From contig NZ_JACCCH010000001.1 of assembly GCF_013410945.1 (NCBI RefSeq), forward strand, positions 2,170,001 to 2,234,000: a stretch of DNA of 64,000 nt, given 5' to 3'. The translations under genes were made by a program, and so were the position numbers. This document shows, piece after piece, positions 49,230 to 57,489 of this stretch. The notes under the pieces were generated by a model. That model was not told the origin of the DNA, did no database searches, and saw only the letters and a list, made by a program, of their open reading frames with translations. The DNA comes from Leifsonia sp. AK011 (GTDB taxonomy: Bacteria; Actinomycetota; Actinomycetes; Actinomycetales; Microbacteriaceae). The first letter of the stretch is position 1, and every line of letters starts with the position of its first letter.

Positions 49230-50053
49230 GGAGAGGCCTCACCCTCGACGAGCACTCCGGCCGCCCTGCCCGCTCCGTCGACGAGGATGGCACCCCGATC
49301 CGTGCGGCGGATGCTGAGGGCCCTCTTGCCCTGCTCGATTCCGATGAAGCTCGCCACGAAGTCGCTCGCCGGATTCTCGACGATCTCCGTCGGGCTGCCG
49401 ACCTGCGCGATGCGCGCACCCTTCTCGAGGATGACGACCTGGTCACCGAGGAGGAACGCCTCGTCGATGTCGTGAGTGACGAACACTACTGTCTTGTCGA
49501 GGTCACGCTGCAGGCGAATGGTCTCCTGCTGCAGCTCGGCCCGCACGATGGGGTCGACTGCACCGAAAGGCTCGTCCATGAGCAAGATGTTCGGATTCGC
49601 GGCAAGACCACGTGCTACTCCCACTCGCTGCTGCTGCCCGCCGGAGAGCTGGCTCGGGTATCGGTCGGCGAGCTCGCGCTGGAGGCCGACGGTATCGAGC
49701 AGCTCCAGTGCCTGCTCACGCGCCTTCTTGCGGGGCACACCGTTCAGGACGGGCACGGTCGCGACGTTGTCGATGACCTTGAAGTGAGGCAGCAGGCCCG
49801 AGTTCTGCATGACGTAGCCGATACTGCGACGGAGGTGGACGGCATCCCGATCACGAACGTCGGCACCGTCGATCTCGATGGACCCCGAGCTCGGTTCGAC
49901 CATGCGGTTGATCATGCGGAGCAGCGTCGTCTTGCCGCTCCCCGAGGAGCCGACCAGAACGGTGGTCTTGCGTGCGGGGATCACCAGGTTGAAGTCGTCA
50001 ACGGCCGTCGTGCCGTCCGCAAAGCTCTTCGTTACCGACCGGAACTCAATCAT
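49226..50053 (-). CDS. Osmoprotectant ABC transporter ATP-binding protein (ProV/OpuCA-like)
   Basis: The 275-residue product has Walker A GSSGSGKTTLLRMINRM, SIGYVMQNSGLLPH, signature [15 protein letters not shown], Walker B ILLMDEPFGAVDP, and the QAT-specific HDIDEAFLLGD. The C-terminal CBS region of longer OpuCA proteins is absent. First gene of the importer operon. ATG 50053; the upstream 117 nt holds a -10 and three dyads. Confidence 0.93.
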   Translation of the reverse strand: MIEFRSVTKSFADGTTAVDDFNLVIPARKTTVLVGSSGSGKTTLLRMINRMVEPSSGSIEIDGADVRDRDAVHLRRSIGYVMQNSGLLPHFKVIDNVATVPVLNGVPRKKAREQALELLDTVGLQRELADRYPSQLSGGQQQRVGVARGLAANPNILLMDEPFGAVDPIVRAELQQETIRLQRDLDKTVVFVTHDIDEAFLLGDQVVILEKGARIAQVGSPTEIVENPASDFVASFIGIEQGKRALSIRRTDRGAILVDGAGRAAGVLVEGEASP

Positions 50054-50086
50054 CGACCACGGCCCATTCCTCGCACCCGACGGCGC

Positions 50087-50163
50087 GGTTGGCTGTCAGT
50101 TCTCCAGCTTCAACCGTATTCGAGGCCTCGGACATTCCGGATTGCCTGAACGAAGAATGTCCG
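50087..50163. promoter_or_regulatory. Promoter and dyad cluster between the TetR gene and the osmoprotectant operon
   Basis: On the minus strand the -10 candidate is TACGGT (50113-50118). Three dyads surround it: GGTTGGCTG (50087-50095) with CAGC-tt-CAACC (50105-50115), the 10-bp palindrome CGAGGCCTCG (50121-50130), and CGGACATTC (50129-50137) with GAATGTCCG (50155-50163). The last is 8 nt after the TetR stop and may terminate that gene; the first overlaps the -10 and may be an operator. Confidence 0.5.
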
Positions 50164-50170
50164 CGTGGGG

Positions 50171-50833
50171 CTACTTTTCGGTGGGGACCGCTCCCAGATA
50201 CGGAATGAGCATCATGCTGGCGACTTCGTAGCCGATCTGCAGATAGCGCTGGTCGCCATTCGGGTCACCGTGGAATGCGCGAGTCGCAAGAGCGTCCGAC
50301 ACCTCCACCGCCGCCTCGAAGCGAAGACGGAGCTCCTCGGAATCCTCGATCCCGAAGCGCACGATGATTCCGTCGAGCATGCGGTCGGCGATGATCGACT
50401 TGTTGGTCCGCTCGACGGGGGCGGGCCCTAGGTCGATCGCATCACCGACGCGCAGACCCCGGAAGCCGGGCTCCGAGGTGAATGCCTCGACGAGGATGCC
50501 CATCGCGGCGGCGAGGGCTGACAGCCAATCCGGATGTTCCGGCTTGAGTACCTCGTCGCCCACGCGATTCAGCACCCGCTCGAGGTTGCGTGCCCCGAGC
50601 GCCTGCAAGACAGCTATGCGGTCGGGGAAGTACCGGTACACGGTACCGATCGACGCTCCTGCACGCTCGGCGACCATCGCGGTCGTCAGTCGCTCGAAGC
50701 CGATCTCGTCCACGATCGCCGCTGCGGCGTCGAGAAGTCCGCCGAGACGCGCAGCACTGCGCGCCTGCACCGGTTCGTTGCGCAGGGTGACTCGGGTTTC
50801 GGGTAATTCGATGGTGGTGTCGTACGCGGCCAC
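50171..50833 (-). CDS. TetR family transcriptional regulator
   Basis: The 220-residue product has the TetR helix-turn-helix after a 40-residue N-terminal arm: LLDAAAAIVDEIGFERLTTAMVAERAGASIGTVYRYFPDRIAVLQAL, seen as two adjacent stretches. The ligand-binding domain is unassigned. GTG 50833 is preceded by AAGGAG and, further up, TATCAT; a longer frame lacks an RBS. It precedes the osmoprotectant operon on the same strand and is divergent from the SRAP gene, so either could be its target. Confidence 0.88.
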   Translation of the reverse strand: MAAYDTTIELPETRVTLRNEPVQARSAARLGGLLDAAAAIVDEIGFERLTTAMVAERAGASIGTVYRYFPDRIAVLQALGARNLERVLNRVGDEVLKPEHPDWLSALAAAMGILVEAFTSEPGFRGLRVGDAIDLGPAPVERTNKSIIADRMLDGIIVRFGIEDSEELRLRFEAAVEVSDALATRAFHGDPNGDQRYLQIGYEVASMMLIPYLGAVPTEK

Positions 50834-50860
50834 GGGCCACTCCTTATTCGATTGAGAATT

Positions 50861-50866
50861 ATGATA
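50861..50866 (-). promoter_or_regulatory. Candidate -10 of the TetR gene
   Basis: Minus-strand TATCAT in an unusually AT-rich stretch, followed by a clear RBS (AAGGAG, 50840-50845). A leadered transcript, in contrast to many neighbours. Confidence 0.45.
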
Positions 50867-50949
50867 GCGCCCAGCGGTCCCGGAAAGGTGATACAGAGTG
50901 TTCACACTCCGGCGCGTTTTCCGACCGGATGCGACGGAAGGGGCGCGCC

Positions 50950-51675
50950 ATGTGCGGCAGGTTCGCGATGGATGACACCGTCAATGAACTCATCACCGAG
51001 TTCGTGGAGACGACGGGGCTCTCGCCGGAGGATTGGCGCGCCGACTGGAGGCCCTCCTACAACATCCGCCCCACCGATCCCGTGCCGATCCTGCTCGAAA
51101 CTCTCGTGGACAGGTCCGAGCCCGAGGGCCCCACGATTCACCGTGCGGAGTTGGCCCAGTGGTGGTTCACGCCGAGCTTCGCCAAGGAGTTGCGCAGCAG
51201 GCATCCGCTCTTCAACGCGCGCAGCGAGTCGATCACCGAGAAGGCGTCGTTCCGGGACGCGGTCAAGCGACAGCGAGCCATCATCCCCGCGATCGGGTAC
51301 TACGAGACGCATGACGATGGCTCTGCGAAGAACCCGTACTTCATCCAGCCGCCCGAGGGTCTTCTCTACTTCGCGGGCCTGTACTCGTGGTGGGCCGACC
51401 CCGCGAAGGAGCACGGCGACCCCAAGCGCTGGCATCTCACGACGACGATCCTCACTCGCGAGGCCGTCGGCGAGGTCGCGTGGGTCCACGACCGAACGCC
51501 CGTCACCCTGCCGAAGGATCTCATCGAGACGTGGGTCGACCCCAAGACCGTCGGTGATGCGGCGTTCGTGGGGGCGATGGTGGATGCCGCGACCCCAGTC
51601 GCCGAGGCGCTCGAGTTCCACCGCATCGCCTCGCCCATCCGTGGGGACTCGCCCGACATGATTCGCGCGATCTGA
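50950..51675 (+). CDS. SOS response-associated peptidase (SRAP, YedK/HMCES-like)
   Basis: Forms a stable covalent link with abasic sites in single-stranded DNA through Cys2 and can self-release. The 241-residue product starts MCGRFAM, exposing Cys2 after methionine removal. It keeps PSYNIRPTDPVPI, the NARSE segment, the catalytic Glu in AIGYYETHD and the His in WVHDRTPVTLP. ATG 50950 is chosen because Cys must be residue 2; RBS GGAAGG. No LexA box was recognised upstream. Confidence 0.93.
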   Translation: MCGRFAMDDTVNELITEFVETTGLSPEDWRADWRPSYNIRPTDPVPILLETLVDRSEPEGPTIHRAELAQWWFTPSFAKELRSRHPLFNARSESITEKASFRDAVKRQRAIIPAIGYYETHDDGSAKNPYFIQPPEGLLYFAGLYSWWADPAKEHGDPKRWHLTTTILTREAVGEVAWVHDRTPVTLPKDLIETWVDPKTVGDAAFVGAMVDAATPVAEALEFHRIASPIRGDSPDMIRAI

Positions 51676-51706
51676 CGTCGGGCTGGCTCTCTGTAAGACT
51701 GGAGGC

Positions 51707-52738
51707 ATGGCCCGGGGTAAGAACGCGTCCGCGGCCGAGCCGCTCCTTCATCGAGCCGCGCGGATCGAGGACTCGATCAACGCGTGGCGCGAGCGCCGAG
51801 GCCGTCGCCGCGGTTTGGTCACCACGATCATCCCGTACGCGGGATACGGCACCCCATCGTGGGCTCGCATCCTGTGCCGGGTTGTCCTCTCGCGCGGGGC
51901 GGGCGCACCGAGCCGCGCCGAGAAGGTGCGTGGCTGGCGCAGCTTCTTCAGCATCCCCGTCGACGACGAGGTGATCGTGACGATCGGTGGAGTCGAGCAT
52001 CGCCTCCAGCCGGACCGGTCGGGCATCGTCGATTCCGTGATCGACGTGGACCTGGAACCCGGATGGAACACCGTCATCCTGGCCACGGCGGACACTGACC
52101 CGGTGACCGCCGGCATCTTCGTCGTCGACCCCGCTGCCGGGTTCGGCATCATCTCCGACGTGGATGACACGGTCATGGTCACCGCGCTCCCCCGCCCGTT
52201 CCTCGCCGCCTGGAACACCTTCGTGCTCGACGAGCACGCACGAACCCCGGTCGCCGGCATGTCGGTGCTCTACGAGCGCCTCACGCGGGCCAATCCCGGC
52301 GCGCCCATCATCTACCTCTCGACGGGGGCATGGAATGTCGCGCCGACCCTCAGCCGGTTCATGAGCAGAAACCTCTACCCGCGCGGGCCGATGCTGCTGA
52401 CGGACTGGGGCCCGACCCACGACCGGTTCTTCCGTTCCGGCCAGGAGCACAAGCGCACAAGCCTGGAGCGCATCGCCCGGGAGTTCCCCACGACCAAGTG
52501 GCTGCTGATCGGCGACGATGGCCAGCACGACGAACAGATCTACCGCGAGTTCGCCCTCGCACACCCCGACAACGTCGCTGCGATCGCCATCCGCCAGCTG
52601 TCCCCGGGTGAGGCAGTGTTCGCTGGTGGCCGCAGCAGTGGCAGCGCGGCGGACGAGGTCGGCGTGCCGTGGCTCGCAGCGCCCGACGGGGCCGGGCTCT
52701 CCGAGCAGCTCGTAACCGCCGGCATCCTGAGGGTTTAG
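51707..52738 (+). CDS. App1-like phosphatidate phosphatase domain protein (DUF2183)
   Basis: The 343-residue product has an N-terminal beta-sandwich-like part (about 40-135: YAGYGTPSWARILCRVV, then GWRSFFSI) and a C-terminal HAD-like App1 catalytic domain. That domain contains the nucleophile motif ISDVDDTV (DxDxT), FIYLSTGAWNV-like sequence and LIGDDGQHDEQIY. In yeast App1 dephosphorylates phosphatidate; the bacterial substrate is unknown. An RBS-like GGAGG precedes the ATG. Confidence 0.88.
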   Translation: MARGKNASAAEPLLHRAARIEDSINAWRERRGRRRGLVTTIIPYAGYGTPSWARILCRVVLSRGAGAPSRAEKVRGWRSFFSIPVDDEVIVTIGGVEHRLQPDRSGIVDSVIDVDLEPGWNTVILATADTDPVTAGIFVVDPAAGFGIISDVDDTVMVTALPRPFLAAWNTFVLDEHARTPVAGMSVLYERLTRANPGAPIIYLSTGAWNVAPTLSRFMSRNLYPRGPMLLTDWGPTHDRFFRSGQEHKRTSLERIAREFPTTKWLLIGDDGQHDEQIYREFALAHPDNVAAIAIRQLSPGEAVFAGGRSSGSAADEVGVPWLAAPDGAGLSEQLVTAGILRV

Positions 52739-52894
52739 GGCCCACATGGGCTTCGGGCTGAACACTCGCCAGACCGCCGCTCAGCGACCCCACCGCGTCC
52801 GACTGCACACAAAGCTCGCGACACGCCCCACCAGAGGCTTGAAAACACCGACTAGCGGTCAAGAAGTGTGCATCGCGGCGCGATCGATGACTGG

Positions 52895-54253
52895 CTAGAC
52901 CTGCGTCACGTGCGCGGGGTTGCGGATGCCCGCGAGGCTGATCAGACCACCGGCGAAAAGCAGGGCGGCCGTGACGATGAGCACGCGGTGGAAACTCGGC
53001 ACGTCGAGCTGGCCCATGATCACGACGCCGATCATGGCGATGCCGATGAGGCCGGCAACACGCGCGACCGCGTTGTTGACCGCGGACCCGATACCGGCCT
53101 CGCTCGAGGGCACGTCGCCGAGGATGGCCGCAGTCAGCGGCGCGACGGTCATGGAGATGCCGAGGGAGAACACGAGCACACCAGGCAGCACGTCGGTGAA
53201 GTAGTTGACGCTCTCCCCCATCGACAGGAACAGCAGGTGGCCGATGCCCGCGAGGATGGGCCCCACTGTCATGAAGATCCGGGGTCCGAAGCGCGCGCTC
53301 AGCCCACCGAAGAATCGTGACAGCGCCACGTTCGCGATCGAGACGGGGATGAAGGCGAGGGCCGCGAGCGTCGGCGTGAACCCCGCAACCTGCTGGAGGA
53401 AGATCACGACGATGAATCCGCTGATCGAGAGCGCACTGTAGACGAACGCGGTTGAGACGTTGCCGACTGAGAAGTTGCGGATGCGGAACAGGCCGAGCGG
53501 GAGCATGGGAGCCTTCGCCTTCGACTGCCACCACACGAACGCGATCAGGCTCAGGACACCGATGATCATGGGCAGCAGGATGACGGGGCTCCCCCACCCG
53601 AAGTTCTGCTGCTCGATCAGCGCGAAGACCGGCCCGCCGAGGCCAACGATTCCGAGGATCGCACCGGGGATGTCGACGCGGGCGTCCGGCTTCCGCTCGT
53701 CCCGCTGCCGCAGGATGAAGAGGAGCCAGAGCGTCACGGCGATCGGCAGCACGTTGATGGCGAAGACCAGGCGCCAGTTCAGGAACTGGACGAAGACGCC
53801 TCCCAAAAAGGGTCCGGCGAGGAATGCCGCGCTCGTCCACGCCGTCCACGAACCGATCGCCCTCGCCTGGGCACCGTTGCGGAAGGCCGAGAGGATGATG
53901 GCCAGCGAACTGGGCACCAGGAGTGCGCCGGCGATCCCCTGCACACCGCGCAGCACGATCACGAGTTCGACGCTCGGCGCCACGGCGATGGCGAGGGATG
54001 CCACGCCGAAGCCGATCAGGCCAGCACGGAGCACCACGATCCTGCCGAAGACATCCGAGAGTGACCCCGCGAGCAGGATGAGGGACCCGAGCGTGATCAG
54101 GTAGGCGTCCACGATCCACTGCTGAGTGCTGAGCCCGCCCCCGAGTTCCTCGCTCATGGCGGGCAGCGCGACGTTGATCACGGAACCGTCGAGGAACGCG
54201 ACGAAGGAGGCGAGCACGGCGATGGCGAGCACCAGCCGTTGTTCTCTGGTCAT
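52895..54253 (-). CDS. MFS transporter, DHA2 (14-helix drug:H+ antiporter) family
   Basis: The 452-residue membrane protein has many hydrophobic segments and motif C/A-type sequences: FLDGSVINVALPAM, QWIVDAYLITLGSLILLAGSLSD in parts, GRIVVLRAGLIGFGVASL and RGVQGIAGALLVPSSLAII. ATG 54253 is the homology start. It follows the dienelactone hydrolase gene by 28 nt. Likely a multidrug or metabolite exporter; substrate not inferable. The 156 nt between it and the App1 gene hold nothing I recognise. Confidence 0.9.
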   Translation of the reverse strand: MTREQRLVLAIAVLASFVAFLDGSVINVALPAMSEELGGGLSTQQWIVDAYLITLGSLILLAGSLSDVFGRIVVLRAGLIGFGVASLAIAVAPSVELVIVLRGVQGIAGALLVPSSLAIILSAFRNGAQARAIGSWTAWTSAAFLAGPFLGGVFVQFLNWRLVFAINVLPIAVTLWLLFILRQRDERKPDARVDIPGAILGIVGLGGPVFALIEQQNFGWGSPVILLPMIIGVLSLIAFVWWQSKAKAPMLPLGLFRIRNFSVGNVSTAFVYSALSISGFIVVIFLQQVAGFTPTLAALAFIPVSIANVALSRFFGGLSARFGPRIFMTVGPILAGIGHLLFLSMGESVNYFTDVLPGVLVFSLGISMTVAPLTAAILGDVPSSEAGIGSAVNNAVARVAGLIGIAMIGVVIMGQLDVPSFHRVLIVTAALLFAGGLISLAGIRNPAHVTQV

Positions 54254-54281
54254 GGTGAGAGTCAACACCACACGGGCGTCG

Positions 54282-55037
54282 TCATTCCTTCCGGCCGGCG
54301 GTGGGCACGAGATGAGCCCGCAGGAAGGCATCGATCCGTTGCCATGCGTCCGCTGCGGCGGCGGGCTTCGGCCCGAAGTTCATCACACGCACGATCGGTC
54401 GCAGCCAGCCCGGACCGTTCAGTTCCTCGTTGAGGAAGACGTGTCCCGCGCCCGGGTACTCCTTCACATCGTGCTCGATGCCGCGGCGGGTGAGCGCCAC
54501 CTCGATCTTCTCCGCCGCGCCCCTCAGCGTCACATCCTTGCTCCCGTAGCTCGCTACCACCGGGCAGGAGTGCTCGAACGCGGCGTCGAGATCCTTCGGG
54601 AGGATCCCGTAGTTCACGGCGGCAACGTCGAAGTCGGCGACGGTCATGATGGCGAAGCCGCCGCCCATGCAGAACCCGATGGCGCCGATTCCGGGAGTAG
54701 TGTCATCCCGAGCGGCCAGCCAGAGCCGGGCGGCCTCGATATCGCGGTATGCCCTGCCCGTTCCTGTCTGGAGGGCCTTCATGGTCGCGCGGATGCACTT
54801 CATCATCCCGCCCGAGGTGAACAGGTCGGGCATGAGCGCGATGTAGCCGAGCGAGGCGAGGTGTGCGACCTGCTTGCGCATCTCCTCGTCGACACCGAAC
54901 GCCTCGTGGAGCACAACGACAGCAGGCCAGGGGCCCTCGCCGGTGGGAACGCCCAGCACGCCGCGCAGCCCCGGGCTCGCGCCATCCACGGGCGTGTCGA
55001 TGGTGATGTCGTGGAGATCACTGACGGAGACGGTCAT
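54282..55037 (-). CDS. Dienelactone hydrolase family protein
   Basis: The 251-residue alpha/beta hydrolase has VVVLHEAFGVDEEMRKQVAHLA, the nucleophile elbow GFCMGGGFA with Cys as nucleophile, the acid residue near SYGSKDVTL and His in YPGAGHVFLNE. The Cys/Asp/His triad is the DLH signature. ATG 55037 was chosen; 12 extra codons upstream lack homology. No aromatic-degradation genes are nearby, so the natural substrate is open. Confidence 0.9.
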   Translation of the reverse strand: MTVSVSDLHDITIDTPVDGASPGLRGVLGVPTGEGPWPAVVVLHEAFGVDEEMRKQVAHLASLGYIALMPDLFTSGGMMKCIRATMKALQTGTGRAYRDIEAARLWLAARDDTTPGIGAIGFCMGGGFAIMTVADFDVAAVNYGILPKDLDAAFEHSCPVVASYGSKDVTLRGAAEKIEVALTRRGIEHDVKEYPGAGHVFLNEELNGPGWLRPIVRVMNFGPKPAAAADAWQRIDAFLRAHLVPTAGRKE

Positions 55038-55099
55038 GGCCGATTCAAGCAGGAGTGGAGCTTCCCCCGCCACCCCCTACCGTCCAACGGCACGGGGCA

Positions 55100-55105
55100 T
55101 ACGAT
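55100..55105 (+). promoter_or_regulatory. -10 of the UbiA-like gene
   Basis: TACGAT, then gacggg, then ATG 55112. Leaderless geometry. Confidence 0.55.
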
Positions 55106-55111
55106 GACGGG

Positions 55112-55936
55112 ATGACCGCCCGGATGCCCGCGCTGCTGCGTGCCGCGCATCCGCTGCCCACGGTGGCCGTGACCCTCGTGGCCATCGTGCTCGCCGCCAG
55201 CGCGGGCCTGGACGTGTGGCGCACCGTTCTCGTCGGGCTCGTCATCCTCGCGAACCAGCTCTCGATCGGCCTCTCCAACGATTGGCTCGACGCCGGTCGC
55301 GACCGCGAGACTTCCCGAGCGGACAAGCCCGTGGCGCGGGGGGAACTGGCGCTCGGTACCGCCCGGGCGGTCGCGATCGGGTGCGCGGCGGCATCCGTCG
55401 TGCTGAGCCTCCCGCTCGGCTGGGCCGCCGTCGCGGCCCACGCCGTGTTCCTCGCCTCCGGGTGGGTCTACAACGCCGGCCTCAAGAGCAGCGTGTTCTC
55501 GGTCGTGCCGTACTTCGCGGGCTTCGCGTCACTCCCGCTCTTTGTCTCGCTCTCCGCCGAACAGCCGGTGCTCGCGTCACCGTGGGTCGTGCTCGCTGGC
55601 GGTCTGCTCGGAATCGCTGCGCACGGTGCGAATGTTCTGCCGGACCTGGAGGACGACCGGGCCACGGGGGTTCGCGGATTACCGCACCGCATCGGCGTCA
55701 AGGCGACGGGAGTGCTCATCGCTGCTGGGCTGGCCGGGGCATCCGCGAGCGTCGTGTTTGGCGCCGGGCTCACCGGATGGGTTCCTGTCGCCGGCTTCAT
55801 CGCGAGTCTTGCCGTGGCGGTCGTGTGCGTGTGGCTCGTGTGGACCCGACCGGAGTCACGCGTCGTCTTCCGCCTCATCATGGTCGATGCCCTGATCGTC
55901 GTCGCGCTGTTGGCCGCTGCCGGGCCAGTAGCCTGA
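55112..55936 (+). CDS. UbiA family prenyltransferase-like membrane protein
   Basis: The 274-residue membrane protein has eight or so hydrophobic segments and the first Asp-rich UbiA motif in SNDWLDAGRDRETSRADKP (N-D-x3-D-x3-D). A second polar motif, NVLPDLEDDRATGVRGLP, matches the D-x-E-D-D-x2-G pattern of the second site. UbiA enzymes attach prenyl groups to aromatic acceptors or make side products such as protoheme IX or digeranylgeranyl lipids. Acceptor unknown. It precedes the alditol-oxidase-like gene by 4 nt. Confidence 0.88.
   Translation: MTARMPALLRAAHPLPTVAVTLVAIVLAASAGLDVWRTVLVGLVILANQLSIGLSNDWLDAGRDRETSRADKPVARGELALGTARAVAIGCAAASVVLSLPLGWAAVAAHAVFLASGWVYNAGLKSSVFSVVPYFAGFASLPLFVSLSAEQPVLASPWVVLAGGLLGIAAHGANVLPDLEDDRATGVRGLPHRIGVKATGVLIAAGLAGASASVVFGAGLTGWVPVAGFIASLAVAVVCVWLVWTRPESRVVFRLIMVDALIVVALLAAAGPVA
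55929..55934 (+). promoter_or_regulatory. -10 of the alditol-oxidase-like gene
   Basis: TAGCCT at the very end of the UbiA-like gene, then 6 nt, then ATG 55941. It allows separate leaderless expression. Confidence 0.5.
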
Positions 55937-55940
55937 GACC

Positions 55941-57173
55941 ATGACTGTCGGCACGAACTGGGCGCGCCATTACGAGTACCGCGCCAACGTTCTCCACACC
56001 CCACGAACGATCGAGCAACTCCAGGACGTCGTATCCAGGGCGCCTCGGATTCGCGCTCTCGGGAGTCGGCACAGCTTCCATGACCTCGCCGATTCGGCAG
56101 AACTCGTGAGCCTCGAGGCACTTCCCCCCGCCATTCGCATCGATGTCGAGAGCGAAACGGTGTCGTTCTCCGGTGGCGTTCGTTATGGCGAACTCGCACC
56201 GGTGCTCGCCCAGGCAGGGTGGGCGCTGCGCAATCTCGCGTCCCTTCCCCACATCTCCGTGGCCGGAGCCATCGCGACGGGGACCCACGGTTCCGGGGAC
56301 GGCAATGGCACGCTCAGTCGTGCCGTTGCTGGCCTCGACATCGTCACGGCGAGCGGTGAGATCGTGACCATGTCACCAGCGGACCCCGATTTCGACGGGG
56401 CGATCGTCTCGCTCGGATCACTCGGGGTCGTCAGCAGCATCACGCTCGACATCGAGCCGACGTTCGAGGTGCGCCAGGACGTCTACGAGGGGCTCACCTG
56501 GACCAACCTTCTCGAGAACCTCGACGCGATCATGGCCCGTGCGTACAGCGTGAGCGTGTTCACGCAGTGGCAGGGCGAGGACGTGGGCCGCGTGTGGCTG
56601 AAGTCCGTGATCGGGGAGCGCCGACCACCGCAGACGTTGTACGGTGCGACGCCAGCACTCGGGGCGCGGCATCCGATCCACGACATGCCCACCGAGGCCA
56701 CCACCCAGCAGGGCGGCGTGCCCGGCCCGTGGCTCGACAGGCTTCCGCACTTCCGGATGGACCACACACCCTCCGTCGGCAACGAACTGCAGAGCGAGTA
56801 CATCGTTCCGCGACGTCACGGCGTCGAGGCCGTAGCCGCCATTCGGGCGCTCAGCGAGCGGATCACGCCGCACCTGCACATCAGCGAGTTGCGCAGCATG
56901 GCGGCGGACTCGCTGTGGCTCAGCGGGGCCTACGAGACGGATGCCCTCGCGATCCACTTCACGTGGAAGAAGGAGCCGGATGCCGTGCTGCCGCTCCTCG
57001 AACTGATCGAGGAGACGCTCGCACCCTTCGAGGCCCGCCCGCACTGGGGAAAGCTCTTCCATGCCGTGGACCGCAGCCGCTACCCGCGCCTCCCCGACTT
57101 CGTCGCTCTCGCGGAGCGTCTCGACCCCGAAGGCACGTTCCGCAACGACTTCGTGAACACCCACGTGTTCTGA
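55941..57173 (+). CDS. FAD-linked oxidoreductase, alditol oxidase (AldO)-like
   Basis: The 410-residue VAO-family flavoprotein has the N-terminal FAD-binding domain with GSRHSFHD, where His44 matches the residue that carries FAD covalently in AldO. LPHISVAGAIATGTHGSGD is the diagnostic FAD loop of that family. The C-terminal alditol/lactone-oxidase domain includes SEYIVPRRHGVEA (catalytic Glu/Arg region), HFTWKK and HWGKLF. It oxidises polyols such as xylitol or sorbitol in Streptomyces; L-gulonolactone-type oxidase activity is the alternative. Confidence 0.88.
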   Translation: MTVGTNWARHYEYRANVLHTPRTIEQLQDVVSRAPRIRALGSRHSFHDLADSAELVSLEALPPAIRIDVESETVSFSGGVRYGELAPVLAQAGWALRNLASLPHISVAGAIATGTHGSGDGNGTLSRAVAGLDIVTASGEIVTMSPADPDFDGAIVSLGSLGVVSSITLDIEPTFEVRQDVYEGLTWTNLLENLDAIMARAYSVSVFTQWQGEDVGRVWLKSVIGERRPPQTLYGATPALGARHPIHDMPTEATTQQGGVPGPWLDRLPHFRMDHTPSVGNELQSEYIVPRRHGVEAVAAIRALSERITPHLHISELRSMAADSLWLSGAYETDALAIHFTWKKEPDAVLPLLELIEETLAPFEARPHWGKLFHAVDRSRYPRLPDFVALAERLDPEGTFRNDFVNTHVF

Positions 57174-57182
57174 GCTGTGGGC

Positions 57183-57452
57183 CTACGCCTCCGGGTTGTC
57201 GCCTCGCTGCAGCTCCGGCGCTGCTGGTGCTGTCGGCGGCACATCGGGCTTGCGGCGTGAACGAACCACCAGAAGAATGCCGCCCGCGAGGACGATCACA
57301 GCTCCCACGATGAACCACGGGAGCAGGGCTGCGAGATCGGCGCCCGTCGCGGCGAGCGCGGGACCAGAGGACTGTGCTGCAGTGGCAGGCGACACGGCGA
57401 CGAGCGCAAGGCTCACCGAAACCAGACCCACGACGAGCGACTTCAGGTTCAT
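57183..57452 (-). CDS. Tiny LAXTG cell-wall-anchored peptide precursor
   Basis: The 89-residue precursor has a signal peptide (MNLKSLVVGLVSVSLALVAV then SPATAA), then only about ten residues (QSSGPALAAT) before the sortase motif LAATG at 33-37. A membrane helix (about 40-63), RSRRK and an unusually long 20-residue polar tail follow. If processed, the anchored product is a decapeptide. ATG 57452 has RBS GGGAG; a TAGACT -10 overlaps the helicase stop. No sortase is in the window. It could also be a plain two-helix membrane protein. Confidence 0.7.
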   Translation of the reverse strand: MNLKSLVVGLVSVSLALVAVSPATAAQSSGPALAATGADLAALLPWFIVGAVIVLAGGILLVVRSRRKPDVPPTAPAAPELQRGDNPEA

Positions 57453-57483
57453 GACGACTCCCAGATTTTCGGCCAGCGCGGGT

Positions 57484-57489
57484 AGTCTA
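57484..57489 (-). promoter_or_regulatory. -10 of the small LAXTG gene overlapping the helicase stop
   Basis: Minus-strand TAGACT; its TAG is the helicase stop codon. A leader of about 24 nt with an RBS follows. Confidence 0.45.

Noticed and set aside
52739-52894. Possible regulatory RNA between the App1-like and MFS genes
   Set aside because: Only a short GCCCA-CA-TGGGC dyad is present; nothing supports an RNA gene.
53205-54104. Plus-strand frames opposite the MFS gene
   Set aside because: They lack domain motifs and mirror the codon structure of the real gene.
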